Origin: Bdellovibrio sp.
GTDB taxonomy: Bacteria; Bdellovibrionota; UBA1018
Length of the DNA: 12,304 nucleotides
Reading direction: 5' to 3'
Assembly: GCA_016213345.1 (NCBI GenBank)
Contig: JACRAO010000040.1
Span: 1-12,304 of the forward strand
The position numbers were made by a program, and so were the translations under genes. The notes beneath the pieces were generated by a model that was not told the DNA's origin, did not search any database, and saw only the letters and a list, made by a program, of their open reading frames with translations. Shown piece after piece: positions 1-6,771 of this stretch. Numbering within the stretch: the first letter of the stretch is position 1; the number at the start of each line of letters is the position of its first letter.

Positions 1-107
1 GAAACTCTAAGACAATGACCATAAGTATAGGTATCTCTTTCTCTCATGGCTCTTAATAGTGTTTCTATTACCGCTTTTGCCCAGACCGGCAGTAAGAGTT
101 CTGTCAT
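1..107 (-). CDS. HD-GYP domain protein, N-terminal fragment (probable c-di-GMP phosphodiesterase)
   Basis: This is a partial gene that runs off the left edge; only the first 35 codons are present. The visible peptide contains RERDTYTYGHCLRV at about residues 22-35. This matches the opening motif of HD-GYP domains (RDxYTxGHxxRV), including the conserved histidine (H31). HD-GYP proteins are known to hydrolyse cyclic di-GMP, but the diagnostic HD and GYP motifs lie outside the window, so activity is inferred. The start is the ATG at 107-105, preceded by AGGAGA with 8 nt between AGGAG and the ATG. An ATG 5 nt further upstream runs straight into TGA and can be excluded. Only about 20 residues precede the motif, so there is no N-terminal sensor or receiver domain. 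The gene diverges from the outer-membrane protein gene across a 120-nt AT-rich gap in which I could not identify a convincing promoter. Confidence 0.8.
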   Translation of the reverse strand, partial: MTELLLPVWAKAVIETLLRAMRERDTYTYGHCLRV

Positions 108-114
108 CACATGG

Positions 115-120
115 TCTCCT
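115..120 (-). promoter_or_regulatory. Ribosome binding site of the HD-GYP gene
   Basis: AGGAGA on the minus strand, with 8 nt between AGGAG and the ATG. It decides the start codon and has the same sequence and spacing as the sites before the PLP enzyme and the acyl-CoA dehydrogenase. Confidence 0.7.
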
Positions 121-227
121 CGGTAAATATTTCCCATTAACTTAATAATTGATTAACTGGTATACATTACTAATATGATAAACTATTTTTTTATTATGTT
201 CATGTATATTATTCCGAAAAACAAGTT

Positions 228-1334
228 ATGCAGGTGAGGAAGTGTTTTGTAATCCTTTGGTTTTTTATATCAATTATATTTGTTTATATTCCAAATATTG
301 CTATTGCGCGTCAGGATTTAGTACCCGGGTCCCGTTACACTTCTGCTCGTGGTGCAGCAATTGGAGATGCACTTATACCTTTGGCAGATGATGGCGCTTC
401 TGGTCTTTTCTATAACCCTGCCGGTTTAGCAAAAATTAGGCATTTTCAGATGGAACTTTTTAATTTTCAAATTCAAGCTAATGCTGATTATTTAAAGATT
501 TTAGATCGAAATTTTTATAAAGTATTTAGTCTGAAAAACTATGCTAGCCGGGTGATGTCAAAAGAAGGTTCTTTCCCTGGCCTAGGAGCCGGGCTATTCC
601 CAAACTTTGGAGCTCGTGGATTTGCATTTGGCATTATGTTCTCGGATGAGTTTGCAGCAACTAATGCAGGCAATGACAATATTCGTTATCGCACACGTGC
701 TCTTTTGATTCCTACTTTTGGGGCTGGCTTTCGTTTAGCGGGTGGCGTGATTAGGGTTGGTTATAGCTTTCAGTGGGTAAATCAAGCTGTTGGAGATATC
801 ACAGTTCCTGTTTCAACGGATCCTTTGGGGTATACGGAGGGACTGGCCGAAGGTTCAGCGCTTTCTCATAACTTGGGTGTTGCGTTCACTTTACCCGTGC
901 AGTACCTACCTGCTATAAATTTTGTTGTGCGCAATTTCTTAAATGCCCGTTTTAGCAGTTTTTCACTTATTAAACTTGCAAGAAACAAAAACGGTGTCCC
1001 AAATAATGAACTAACCAGTTATGATGCCTCATTTAGCCTTGCTCCAAAAATTGGGGGAGGCTCTACTATGAATTATATAATTGAATATCGAGATCTTACT
1101 AACCGTTCGGGCATGCATGTGTTAGGCAGGATTTCTATGGGACTTGAATTTAATTTTAGAGAAAAGTTTTTCTTGCGTGGAGGTTGGCGTAGTGGTTATC
1201 TTTCAGCAGGGGTAGGCATGAAACGTAAAACGGCAGAATTTGGACTTAGCTTGTTTGGCGAAGAATTTGGATCGTCTTATCATGAGCAAAAAAACACAGT
1301 TTATTTATTGCATTATCAAATTAGGGCTTTTTAG
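228..1334 (+). CDS. Exported outer-membrane protein of the UPF0164/PorV-like type
   Basis: The product is a 368-residue predicted outer-membrane beta-barrel. Residues 1-27 form a signal peptide: basic start (QVRK), a long hydrophobic core, and a likely cleavage after AIA. The mature N-terminus contains SARGAAIGDALIPLADDGAS followed by GLFYNPAGLA (about residues 39-68), which matches the 'ARaaaMGgA...lADDasalyyNPAGLA' signature of the UPF0164/PorV/FadL-like barrel families. The rest alternates glycine- and aromatic-rich stretches and ends in IRAF, a C-terminal phenylalanine as used in BAM-dependent assembly. Substrate and role cannot be told from sequence. The start at 228 is chosen because it gives the complete signal peptide; no clear Shine-Dalgarno precedes it. 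The phosphatase gene begins 3 nt after the stop, so the two are probably co-transcribed. Confidence 0.75.
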   Translation: MQVRKCFVILWFFISIIFVYIPNIAIARQDLVPGSRYTSARGAAIGDALIPLADDGASGLFYNPAGLAKIRHFQMELFNFQIQANADYLKILDRNFYKVFSLKNYASRVMSKEGSFPGLGAGLFPNFGARGFAFGIMFSDEFAATNAGNDNIRYRTRALLIPTFGAGFRLAGGVIRVGYSFQWVNQAVGDITVPVSTDPLGYTEGLAEGSALSHNLGVAFTLPVQYLPAINFVVRNFLNARFSSFSLIKLARNKNGVPNNELTSYDASFSLAPKIGGGSTMNYIIEYRDLTNRSGMHVLGRISMGLEFNFREKFFLRGGWRSGYLSAGVGMKRKTAEFGLSLFGEEFGSSYHEQKNTVYLLHYQIRAF

Positions 1335-1337
1335 ACC

Positions 1338-2465
1338 ATGAATCTAAAGATTGCTTTTGTCACATCTGATGGGGCTCTAGAAAAACTCTGGAAAAAAGAG
1401 TTTGAAAATATTTTAACTTCACAACAAATTTCTTTCGAGTTTGTCTCTTTACAAGCCCCAGAGGTTCATCTTGTTTTTGTGGATAATGAGTTATCAAATT
1501 TAGCCGTATTTTTAAACGAACTCGATCACTCAAAAAAGGCAGTTTTTTTAGTGATAAGTGAAAACATTACTTTTCCTAAGCTTTATTTAGATGGCACAGT
1601 TGATGACCTAGTAGTTTTTCCATTCAGATCGTTAGAAGTGTTGTCTAAAGTATATCGTTATCAGCAAATTTTACTTTGGGCTGAAGTTAAAACCCTGAAT
1701 GCTTCTTTTTCGGATTTACTCAAAGATTTTAGAAAAGATTTAAAATTAGCTGAAAATTTGCAAAAGCGAAAAGTACCGGTCCGGTTTCCTGATGTGCGTG
1801 GCTTTAAACTAATGAGTAGATATTTGGCTGGAATAAAACCAGGAGGTGATTTTTTTGATGTAGCTGAATCTAAAAAAGGAGATCAGGTATCGGTTTTATT
1901 GTCGGATTCATCGACTTATGGGCTTTCGAGTGCTGTGTTGTCGGCTTTAATGCGTGTGACTATTAAGTTGTCGTTAGACGAAGTGCGCTCTCCGCATTTG
2001 ACGGTACAGAAAGTTTATGATGAACTTTTGTCAACTTTAGGGGATGGTGATTATCTCTCACTTTTTTTTGGAGTGATTACGCGAAGTGATTTGAGGCTTC
2101 GTTATTCGCTTTTTGGCAAATGTTACGCATTTTATGCGCCAGTGGGTGAAGGGTTTATTACACTCGAGAAGCATGGTGGTGAAATCAGGAAGCTTACAGA
2201 AATTTTTAAAGCCTCAGAGACAGAACTTTTTGTAAATCAAGATGATCGTATTGTGCTGCTTTCGGATGGATTTGTTGATGGAGTTGGTGGAGAGCAGAGT
2301 GCACTGAAGATGCTGAACCGTTTACGCGAAAAAGACCAGAAAGAACTGTTGAATGAATTTATTTTTCATATTAAATCTAAATTACCTTCGCAAGACGATG
2401 TGCCAGAGCAGGATTGCTCTGTTTTAGTGATTGATATCGAGCAGCACCTGCTGCGAGTAGCTTAG
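1338..2465 (+). CDS. SpoIIE/PP2C-type serine phosphatase with N-terminal receiver-like domain
   Basis: The product is a 375-residue cytoplasmic protein. Residues 1-110 look like a response-regulator receiver fold, with D49 in VHLVFVDN at the phospho-acceptor position. The usual Lys-Pro near its end is replaced (VVFPFRS), so it may be a pseudo-receiver. Residues 115-142 form a linker helix ending in AENLQKRKVP, the typical entry to SpoIIE-like domains. The PPM catalytic domain follows: GGDFFDV (D171), LLSDSSTYG (D190), VLLSDGFVDG (D310) and EQDCSVLVI (D359), which carry the expected metal-binding aspartates. The usual D-x-SGHG motif reads DSSTYG, an odd variant. The family dephosphorylates anti-sigma-factor antagonists in partner-switching pathways; no such partner is visible here. 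The annotated C-terminus (HLLRVA) may be a frameshift product: a one-base shift near 2440 opens a further 25-codon tail. No clear Shine-Dalgarno is present. Confidence 0.85.
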   Translation: MNLKIAFVTSDGALEKLWKKEFENILTSQQISFEFVSLQAPEVHLVFVDNELSNLAVFLNELDHSKKAVFLVISENITFPKLYLDGTVDDLVVFPFRSLEVLSKVYRYQQILLWAEVKTLNASFSDLLKDFRKDLKLAENLQKRKVPVRFPDVRGFKLMSRYLAGIKPGGDFFDVAESKKGDQVSVLLSDSSTYGLSSAVLSALMRVTIKLSLDEVRSPHLTVQKVYDELLSTLGDGDYLSLFFGVITRSDLRLRYSLFGKCYAFYAPVGEGFITLEKHGGEIRKLTEIFKASETELFVNQDDRIVLLSDGFVDGVGGEQSALKMLNRLREKDQKELLNEFIFHIKSKLPSQDDVPEQDCSVLVIDIEQHLLRVA

Positions 2466-2521
2466 ATGATTTATTTAATGAATGGAATAAGATAGAAGAA
2501 TTAAAAAAGAAAATTTAAGCT

Positions 2522-2623
2522 ATGTCATTTTTAGAATATTTAGATTTTTTAGATGAGTTTTGGAAAATCTTCGGCCCCCCACCTGAAAGAACTTTTGTAG
2601 AATATAAAAATGTTAAAATTTAG
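2522..2623 (+). CDS. Small 33-residue ORF, unknown function
   Basis: ATG at 2522 opens a 33-codon frame. The peptide starts MSFLEYLDFLDEFWKIFG, then has a PPPERT turn and ends YKNVKI. It has an aromatic, acidic amphipathic N-terminal helix followed by a Pro-Pro-Pro break; no signal peptide or membrane segment is evident. I do not recognise a family. It is supported by position: it begins 3 nt after the TAA (2516-2518) of the frame that extends the upstream phosphatase, the same spacing as between the outer-membrane protein and phosphatase genes. Its amino-acid composition looks like a real protein rather than random AT-rich translation. No strong ribosome binding site is seen. It could also be a fragment of a longer decayed gene. 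Confidence 0.45.
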   Translation: MSFLEYLDFLDEFWKIFGPPPERTFVEYKNVKI

Positions 2624-2652
2624 TGCACATCTTCTTGACTCACAAGCCCATA

Positions 2653-3813
2653 TTAGCCAAGTGCTTGCGCTAAATCAGAAATTAAATCTTCACAATCTTC
2701 GATTCCTACACTAATACGGACCATATTATCAAAAATTCCGAGCTGCTTTCTGGTTTCTATCGGGATGCTTGCATGAGTCATGATTGCAGGATGTTCAATG
2801 AGAGACTCCACCCCACCAAGGCTTTCGGCTAAAGTAAAAATTCTTACTTTTTCTAAGAACTCTTTAGCTTCGTTTAGGCCACCTTTTATAAAGAAAGTTA
2901 GCATTCCCCCAAAGCCTGTCATTTGCTTACAAGCAAGTTTGTGGTTTGGGTGAGATTTGAGTCCAGGATAAATTACTCTATCAACCTTGGGGTGACTCTC
3001 TAAAAAACCAGCAATTTTTAAAGCATTTTCTTCATGCCTTTTCATTCGTACATGCAGAGTTTTCAATCCCCTCATGACTAAAAAACAATCCATAGGACCA
3101 GGTATAGCTCCTACTGCATTTTGAAAGAACTTAAACTTTTCGTAGAGTTCCTTGTTATTTGTAACTAAAACTCCACCCACCACATCACTGTGACCATTCA
3201 TGTATTTTGTTATACTGTGAACAACAACATCTGCCCCGAGCTTAAGCGGTCTTTGAAAATACGGACTCATAAAAGTGTTATCCACAACAGAAAAAATGTG
3301 GTTTTTTCTGCATATTTCACTCAATGCTGAAATATCTAAAATCTTAAGCATCGGATTTGTTGGGCTTTCCATCCATAACATTTTTGTATTAGGCCTAATA
3401 GCAGTCTGGATTTTAGTGAGATCTGTGAAATCTAAAAAGCTAAAGCTAATGCCAAGTTGTTTATAAACTTTATCGAAAATTCTAAACGTACCTCCATACA
3501 CGTCATCACAACAAATGACATGATCCCCTGTTTGAAGTGTATGCAAAACAGCATCAATTGTGGCAAGGCCCGAAGAAAATGCCAAAGCATGCGATCCACC
3601 CTCAAGAGCTGCAACACAGCTTTGATAATTGGTACGCGTGGGATTATCGGTACGTGAGTACTCATAGCCTTTATGAACACCAGGAGATTTTTGGGCGTAC
3701 GTACTTGTCTGATAAATAGGTGTCATCACAGCTCCAGTTTGAGGATCTGGATCCTGTCCTGCGTGAATTGCTAATGTTCCAAAGCCATGGTTTTTTGTTT
3801 TTTCAGTGTTCAT
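2653..3813 (-). CDS. Cystathionine gamma-synthase/gamma-lyase family PLP enzyme
   Basis: The product is a 386-residue cytoplasmic fold-type I PLP enzyme of the Cys/Met metabolism family, full length for that family. Key motifs are YSRTDNPT (Y52, R54), which binds cofactor phosphate from the neighbouring subunit; SSGLA (80-84); VVDNTF (D178), which contacts the pyridine nitrogen; SITKYMNGHSD with K203 as the Schiff-base lysine; and AESLGGVESLIEHPAIMTHA (329-348), the C-terminal signature. These fit either cystathionine gamma-synthase (O-acyl-homoserine plus cysteine) or gamma-lyase (cystathionine to cysteine); sequence alone does not separate them, so no gene symbol is given. It starts 18 nt after the acyl-CoA dehydrogenase stop, with AGGAGA placed 8 nt before the ATG, so it is the last gene of a leftward unit. 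It ends 29 nt from the convergent small ORF, with no clear terminator between them. Confidence 0.9.
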   Translation of the reverse strand: MNTEKTKNHGFGTLAIHAGQDPDPQTGAVMTPIYQTSTYAQKSPGVHKGYEYSRTDNPTRTNYQSCVAALEGGSHALAFSSGLATIDAVLHTLQTGDHVICCDDVYGGTFRIFDKVYKQLGISFSFLDFTDLTKIQTAIRPNTKMLWMESPTNPMLKILDISALSEICRKNHIFSVVDNTFMSPYFQRPLKLGADVVVHSITKYMNGHSDVVGGVLVTNNKELYEKFKFFQNAVGAIPGPMDCFLVMRGLKTLHVRMKRHEENALKIAGFLESHPKVDRVIYPGLKSHPNHKLACKQMTGFGGMLTFFIKGGLNEAKEFLEKVRIFTLAESLGGVESLIEHPAIMTHASIPIETRKQLGIFDNMVRISVGIEDCEDLISDLAQALG

Positions 3814-3820
3814 TTGATTT

Positions 3821-3826
3821 TCTCCT
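3821..3826 (-). promoter_or_regulatory. Ribosome binding site of the PLP enzyme gene
   Basis: AGGAGA on the minus strand, with 8 nt between AGGAG and the ATG at 3813. It lies in the 18-nt gap after the acyl-CoA dehydrogenase stop codon. Confidence 0.7.
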
Positions 3827-3831
3827 AAAAA

Positions 3832-5523
3832 TTAAAAAATATATGCATCTTTGAGAGTATAAACATTGTTTTTCCAAACCTGTTCGAAACGAACAGGTTT
3901 GAGTACAGGTTTTTTGATCATGTTTCGACAAAGCAGCATCTGCACTCTTGTACTACTGGTTTTCGAATAAAGCCGCAACGCAAATTTTGAAAAGTCTCGC
4001 ACCATGAAATCAAAAATCTGATCCAGAACGTCATCTTCAATTGAGTTGATTTTAGCGCTTTCTATAATGAGCTGACCATAAGCCACCAGAGTAAAAAGTT
4101 CGCCCAAATTGAGTAAGAAATCAAAATCCTTTATCTGCTCTTTATTTGGTTTTCCAATTAACAAAAGGGTTTTTAAAAATCTTATTTGTTTTTTAAATAT
4201 TCTCACATTTGGAAGAGAAACGCTGTCATATGCCAATCTATAATCGTGAAATCTAATTTTACCCAGGTCTTTAGCAGGACCTTGGGCAAAAAGAAAATCA
4301 TCATTAACAGCCTCGGTTTTTTGTGGAACATCAGGAAATTGACCATGTTTAAAAAAATAATTACGCATAAACTTAATAATTAGGGCCATATTTACGTGTA
4401 CTGTGCCTTCCAGTTTTGGTAGCGCGCGAATATCCCGTGTTGCCATCTCAAAATACAAGTCTTTTTCAAAACCTTTAGCCGCAATTACATCCCACAAAAG
4501 GTCAATCACCTCTTCGCCTTGAGTGGTGACTTTCATTTTAACAATTGGATTATAGAGCAAATAGCGCCGGTCATCTTTAGAAGCCGAACGCATATAATCA
4601 GACGCTCGAAGAGCGAACAGTTTCATAGCCAGCAGGCGCGCATACGCATCTGTTAAAAGTTGTTTGATGTGAACAAAATCTGTCACAGCCTTATCAAATA
4701 GATGCCGATTAGAAGCATGATGGATGGCTTCGTAAAATGCATGACTGCAAATTCCGATAGAAGCCCAACCGAGATTAAATTTTCCAATATTAACTGTATT
4801 GAGTGAAGCGTCCCATCCCTCGGCTCCTTTGGATAGAATTTCTTTTTCTGTAATTGGATAATCATTAAGTTTAAATTCAGCCACATAGTTTTGAGAGTTG
4901 CATACGTTTTGGACCAATTCGTATTTTTCATGCTTTGGATTGACCACAAAAAATACATAATTATCTTTGCTCTCACCCTGAATTTTTCCAAAAACAGACA
5001 CTAGGCCTGCTTCATTAGCATTGCCGATATAGTACTTTGAACCCCGGGCCAAGTATTTCCCGCTGCCCTGAGGAATGAGTGTCATCCCCGAGGAGTATAG
5101 ATCCGCTCCATGTTCTTTTTCAGAAAGGCCAAAAGCAAAAATACCACCATTTAGGAGCAGCTCAGCGGTTTTCTTTTTGACTTCTTCATTACAACTCATC
5201 CAAATTGGTCCTAATCCAAGAATTGTCACCTGCCATGTGTACCAGTAAGCAAGCCCATAAAATCCTAAGATCTCATTGACTTTACAGTTTCTCCATGTAT
5301 CCCAGCGTGTGCCTTTCCCATACTGAGTTGGGGTTAAAAGATTTGAAAATATTTTTTCTTTTTTTACAAATTCAAGAAAATCTACATACCAAATTCGGTT
5401 GTGGTCATCTTCTTTAATTTTCTTTATTCCCTTGTTTTCAAAAAACCCTGCAATTTTTTGCATAATAACTCTGGATTGTTCGTCAGCGTAGCGCAGATCT
5501 AAATTTTTAGGATTAAGTAACAT
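3832..5523 (-). CDS. Acyl-CoA dehydrogenase, long form with C-terminal extension
   Basis: The product is a 563-residue flavoprotein that would oxidise acyl-CoA to trans-2-enoyl-CoA in fatty-acid breakdown. Residues 10-120 form the helical N-terminal domain. FGLSEKEHGADLYSS (about 131-145) matches the 'ltEpdaGSD' flavin- and substrate-binding region, followed by the beta domain (GSKYYIGNA). The C-terminal helical domain contains ALPKLEGT (367-374), with E372 at the position of the catalytic base in the usual YEGT motif. The region after about residue 390 is an extra 170 or so residues compared with the common 380-residue enzymes, as in long FadE-type members. The start is placed at 5523, not 5553, because AAAGGAGA lies 8 nt before this ATG and nothing comparable precedes the upstream one. 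It lies 57 nt downstream of the scramblase-like gene and 18 nt upstream of the PLP enzyme gene, probably in one operon. Chain-length preference is unknown. Confidence 0.85.
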   Translation of the reverse strand: MLLNPKNLDLRYADEQSRVIMQKIAGFFENKGIKKIKEDDHNRIWYVDFLEFVKKEKIFSNLLTPTQYGKGTRWDTWRNCKVNEILGFYGLAYWYTWQVTILGLGPIWMSCNEEVKKKTAELLLNGGIFAFGLSEKEHGADLYSSGMTLIPQGSGKYLARGSKYYIGNANEAGLVSVFGKIQGESKDNYVFFVVNPKHEKYELVQNVCNSQNYVAEFKLNDYPITEKEILSKGAEGWDASLNTVNIGKFNLGWASIGICSHAFYEAIHHASNRHLFDKAVTDFVHIKQLLTDAYARLLAMKLFALRASDYMRSASKDDRRYLLYNPIVKMKVTTQGEEVIDLLWDVIAAKGFEKDLYFEMATRDIRALPKLEGTVHVNMALIIKFMRNYFFKHGQFPDVPQKTEAVNDDFLFAQGPAKDLGKIRFHDYRLAYDSVSLPNVRIFKKQIRFLKTLLLIGKPNKEQIKDFDFLLNLGELFTLVAYGQLIIESAKINSIEDDVLDQIFDFMVRDFSKFALRLYSKTSSTRVQMLLCRNMIKKPVLKPVRFEQVWKNNVYTLKDAYIF

Positions 5524-5530
5524 CAGTTGG

Positions 5531-5538
5531 TCTCCTTT
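5531..5538 (-). promoter_or_regulatory. Ribosome binding site deciding the acyl-CoA dehydrogenase start
   Basis: AAAGGAGA on the minus strand, with 8 nt between AGGAG and the ATG at 5523. It lies inside the 10-codon extension that an upstream ATG at 5553 would add, which argues against that longer start. Confidence 0.75.
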
Positions 5539-5580
5539 GTAAAAGTGACCCATAAACCATATAACGCTCTATGAAATTTG

Positions 5581-6204
5581 TCAGCGTTTACCAGCTTTTC
5601 TTTCAAAGTATTGTAAATCAATAAATAAGCCTGAAATAAGAAGTAGTGTCTTTTCTGCTAAACTAAGGTTTAGATCATTGAACTCAATACGAAACTGGTC
5701 TTGATCAGTAAATACTTCAGTTAGTAATCCAGACCATTTTTTTTTGATAGTAGCTACTGTTTGATTTTGCTTTTGAAAAGCAAAGGTCCAAATTTTCCAA
5801 AATGGAGAAGCCACTGTCATAAGTATTTGATTGTTCTCGTCTAGTACGTCAAATTTTTTCGTAAATATACTAAATCTTTGTTGAACGGCTCCAATTTTTA
5901 CACCATCTGATGAAAAAACATCTAGTCTTTGAAACAAAAAACGAAATGGGTGAACTGCTTTTAAGGACAGTTGTTTTAAAGAGTCAAAACAATATATCTC
6001 ATAGGTTCTCCAATGACCCAAAAACTGTCTTAGCAAGAAACCTAATATTCCCTTTTGTTGTTCAGCCGCAAATCCGATGGCCTCACCATGTTCTGTCTCG
6101 ATAGAATATTTATTTCTGGTTTCAAAACCAATCAGTTCAGCAAGCTCTCGTCTTTGCTTGATATAGAGTGTTGACTGCGTACCTAGTTGTTCTTGAAGTG
6201 ACAT
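5581..6204 (-). CDS. Scramblase/LURP-one-like family protein
   Basis: The product is a 207-residue protein resembling the phospholipid scramblase-related (Tubby-like beta-barrel) family. Supporting features in order: RNKYSIETEHGEAIGFA (about 31-47) as the first strand pair; KIGAVQQRFSIFTKKFDVLD (103-122), the typical 'G.v.qr.s.f...f.v.d' core; PFWKIWTFAF (133-142); VATIKKKWSGLLTEVFTDQD (149-168), the family's 'I.KkW.g...E.ftDad' motif; and a hydrophobic C-terminal helix (LLLISGLFIDLQYFE) with the characteristic 'iDl.yFe' ending. Family length and architecture are complete. Real lipid scrambling by bacterial members is unproven, so a lipid-associated or structural role is inference. It is the first gene of the leftward block, 57 nt upstream of the acyl-CoA dehydrogenase. 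No Shine-Dalgarno is evident before its ATG. Confidence 0.75.
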   Translation of the reverse strand: MSLQEQLGTQSTLYIKQRRELAELIGFETRNKYSIETEHGEAIGFAAEQQKGILGFLLRQFLGHWRTYEIYCFDSLKQLSLKAVHPFRFLFQRLDVFSSDGVKIGAVQQRFSIFTKKFDVLDENNQILMTVASPFWKIWTFAFQKQNQTVATIKKKWSGLLTEVFTDQDQFRIEFNDLNLSLAEKTLLLISGLFIDLQYFERKAGKR

Positions 6205-6311
6205 GTGTTAGAGGCTATAACGATTCTGCAAAATTTTCAAGAGACCAATATGGCTATAGCTTTTGTATAGAAATTTTGGATCTCAAAAATGGATATTTTT
6301 GTTAATACTGT

Positions 6312-6340
6312 TTGCTATTCATGAAGTTATTAGATAGAAT
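6312..6340 (+). promoter_or_regulatory. Predicted sigma70-like promoter of the hepT-mntA pair
   Basis: TTGCTA (6312-6317, 4 of 6 to consensus) and TAGAAT (6335-6340, 5 of 6) are separated by exactly 17 nt. The predicted transcription start is near 6347, giving a leader of about 17 nt before the hepT-like ATG. Found by eye in the 159-nt divergent gap; no convincing promoter was found there for the leftward scramblase-like gene. Confidence 0.45.
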
Positions 6341-6363
6341 TAGATTTCTTATAAGACAGAAAT

Positions 6364-6771
6364 ATGGCTGAATCTAAAGAATTTAAAATACTTAATGGAC
6401 AACTCTCAATTACAGCGCTACTTAAGGCATATCATTCGTTTGAGGAAATCATAGGCGAACCTGAAAATCCAATTGTCCGAGATGCCTCTATTCAACGATT
6501 TGAATATTGTCTGGAGCTTGCTTGGAAAACTTTAAAAAAAATACTCAAAATTAAAAGTGGAGCTGATATTTACTATCCAAATGATGTATTTAGAGAAGCT
6601 GCAAAAGGTGGGCTCATTCAAAATACAGAGCTCTGGATTACTTTTCTAGAAAAACGTAATCTTACTTCTCATACTTACAATGAAGCTACTGCAGTAGAAG
6701 TATACGAAATTTTGCCAGAATTTAGTATAGAGCTAAAAAAACTTGTAGATACCCTAAAAAATCTCAAATGA
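6364..6771 (+). CDS. hepT: HEPN toxin of HepT/HI0074 type (nucleotidyltransferase substrate-binding family)
   Basis: The product is a 135-residue all-helical protein. RDASIQRFEYCLELAWKTLK (39-58) and YPNDVFREAAKGGLI (71-85) are the hallmark segments of the HI0074 / 'nucleotidyltransferase substrate binding protein' family. R98-NLTS-H103-T-Y105 is an exact RX4HXY motif, the catalytic and modification site of HEPN ribonuclease toxins. In characterised HepT/MntA pairs the toxin cleaves RNA and is silenced when the antitoxin adds AMP to the motif tyrosine, here Y105. Its stop codon overlaps the start of the MntA-like gene by 4 nt, so the two are translationally coupled, with toxin first. Only a weak ribosome binding site is seen (AGACAG). 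Family membership is clear; toxicity in this organism is inferred from the intact motif and pairing. Confidence 0.85.
   Translation: MAESKEFKILNGQLSITALLKAYHSFEEIIGEPENPIVRDASIQRFEYCLELAWKTLKKILKIKSGADIYYPNDVFREAAKGGLIQNTELWITFLEKRNLTSHTYNEATAVEVYEILPEFSIELKKLVDTLKNLK

Noticed and set aside
149..212. Promoter-like boxes before the outer-membrane protein gene (TTGATT with TATGAT, or TATATT near 205).
   Set aside because: Spacing is 19 nt for the first and the second has no -35 partner; in such AT-rich DNA these matches are expected by chance.
2624..2652. Possible terminator between the convergent small ORF and PLP enzyme gene (CTTG/CAAG).
   Set aside because: Only a 4-bp stem with no T-tract; too weak to call.
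3275..3719. Several overlapping frames on both strands inside the PLP enzyme gene.
   Set aside because: They lie wholly within a well-supported gene with intact catalytic motifs and show no independent coding features.
5524..5553. A longer acyl-CoA dehydrogenase starting at the upstream ATG.
   Set aside because: A strong ribosome binding site (AAAGGAGA) lies within this extension at the right distance from the internal ATG, and the extra 10 residues add nothing to the family fold.
6209..6235. TTGAAA and TATAGC on the minus strand before the scramblase-like gene.
   Set aside because: The spacer is only 15 nt, the -10 is poor, and it lies almost on top of the start codon.
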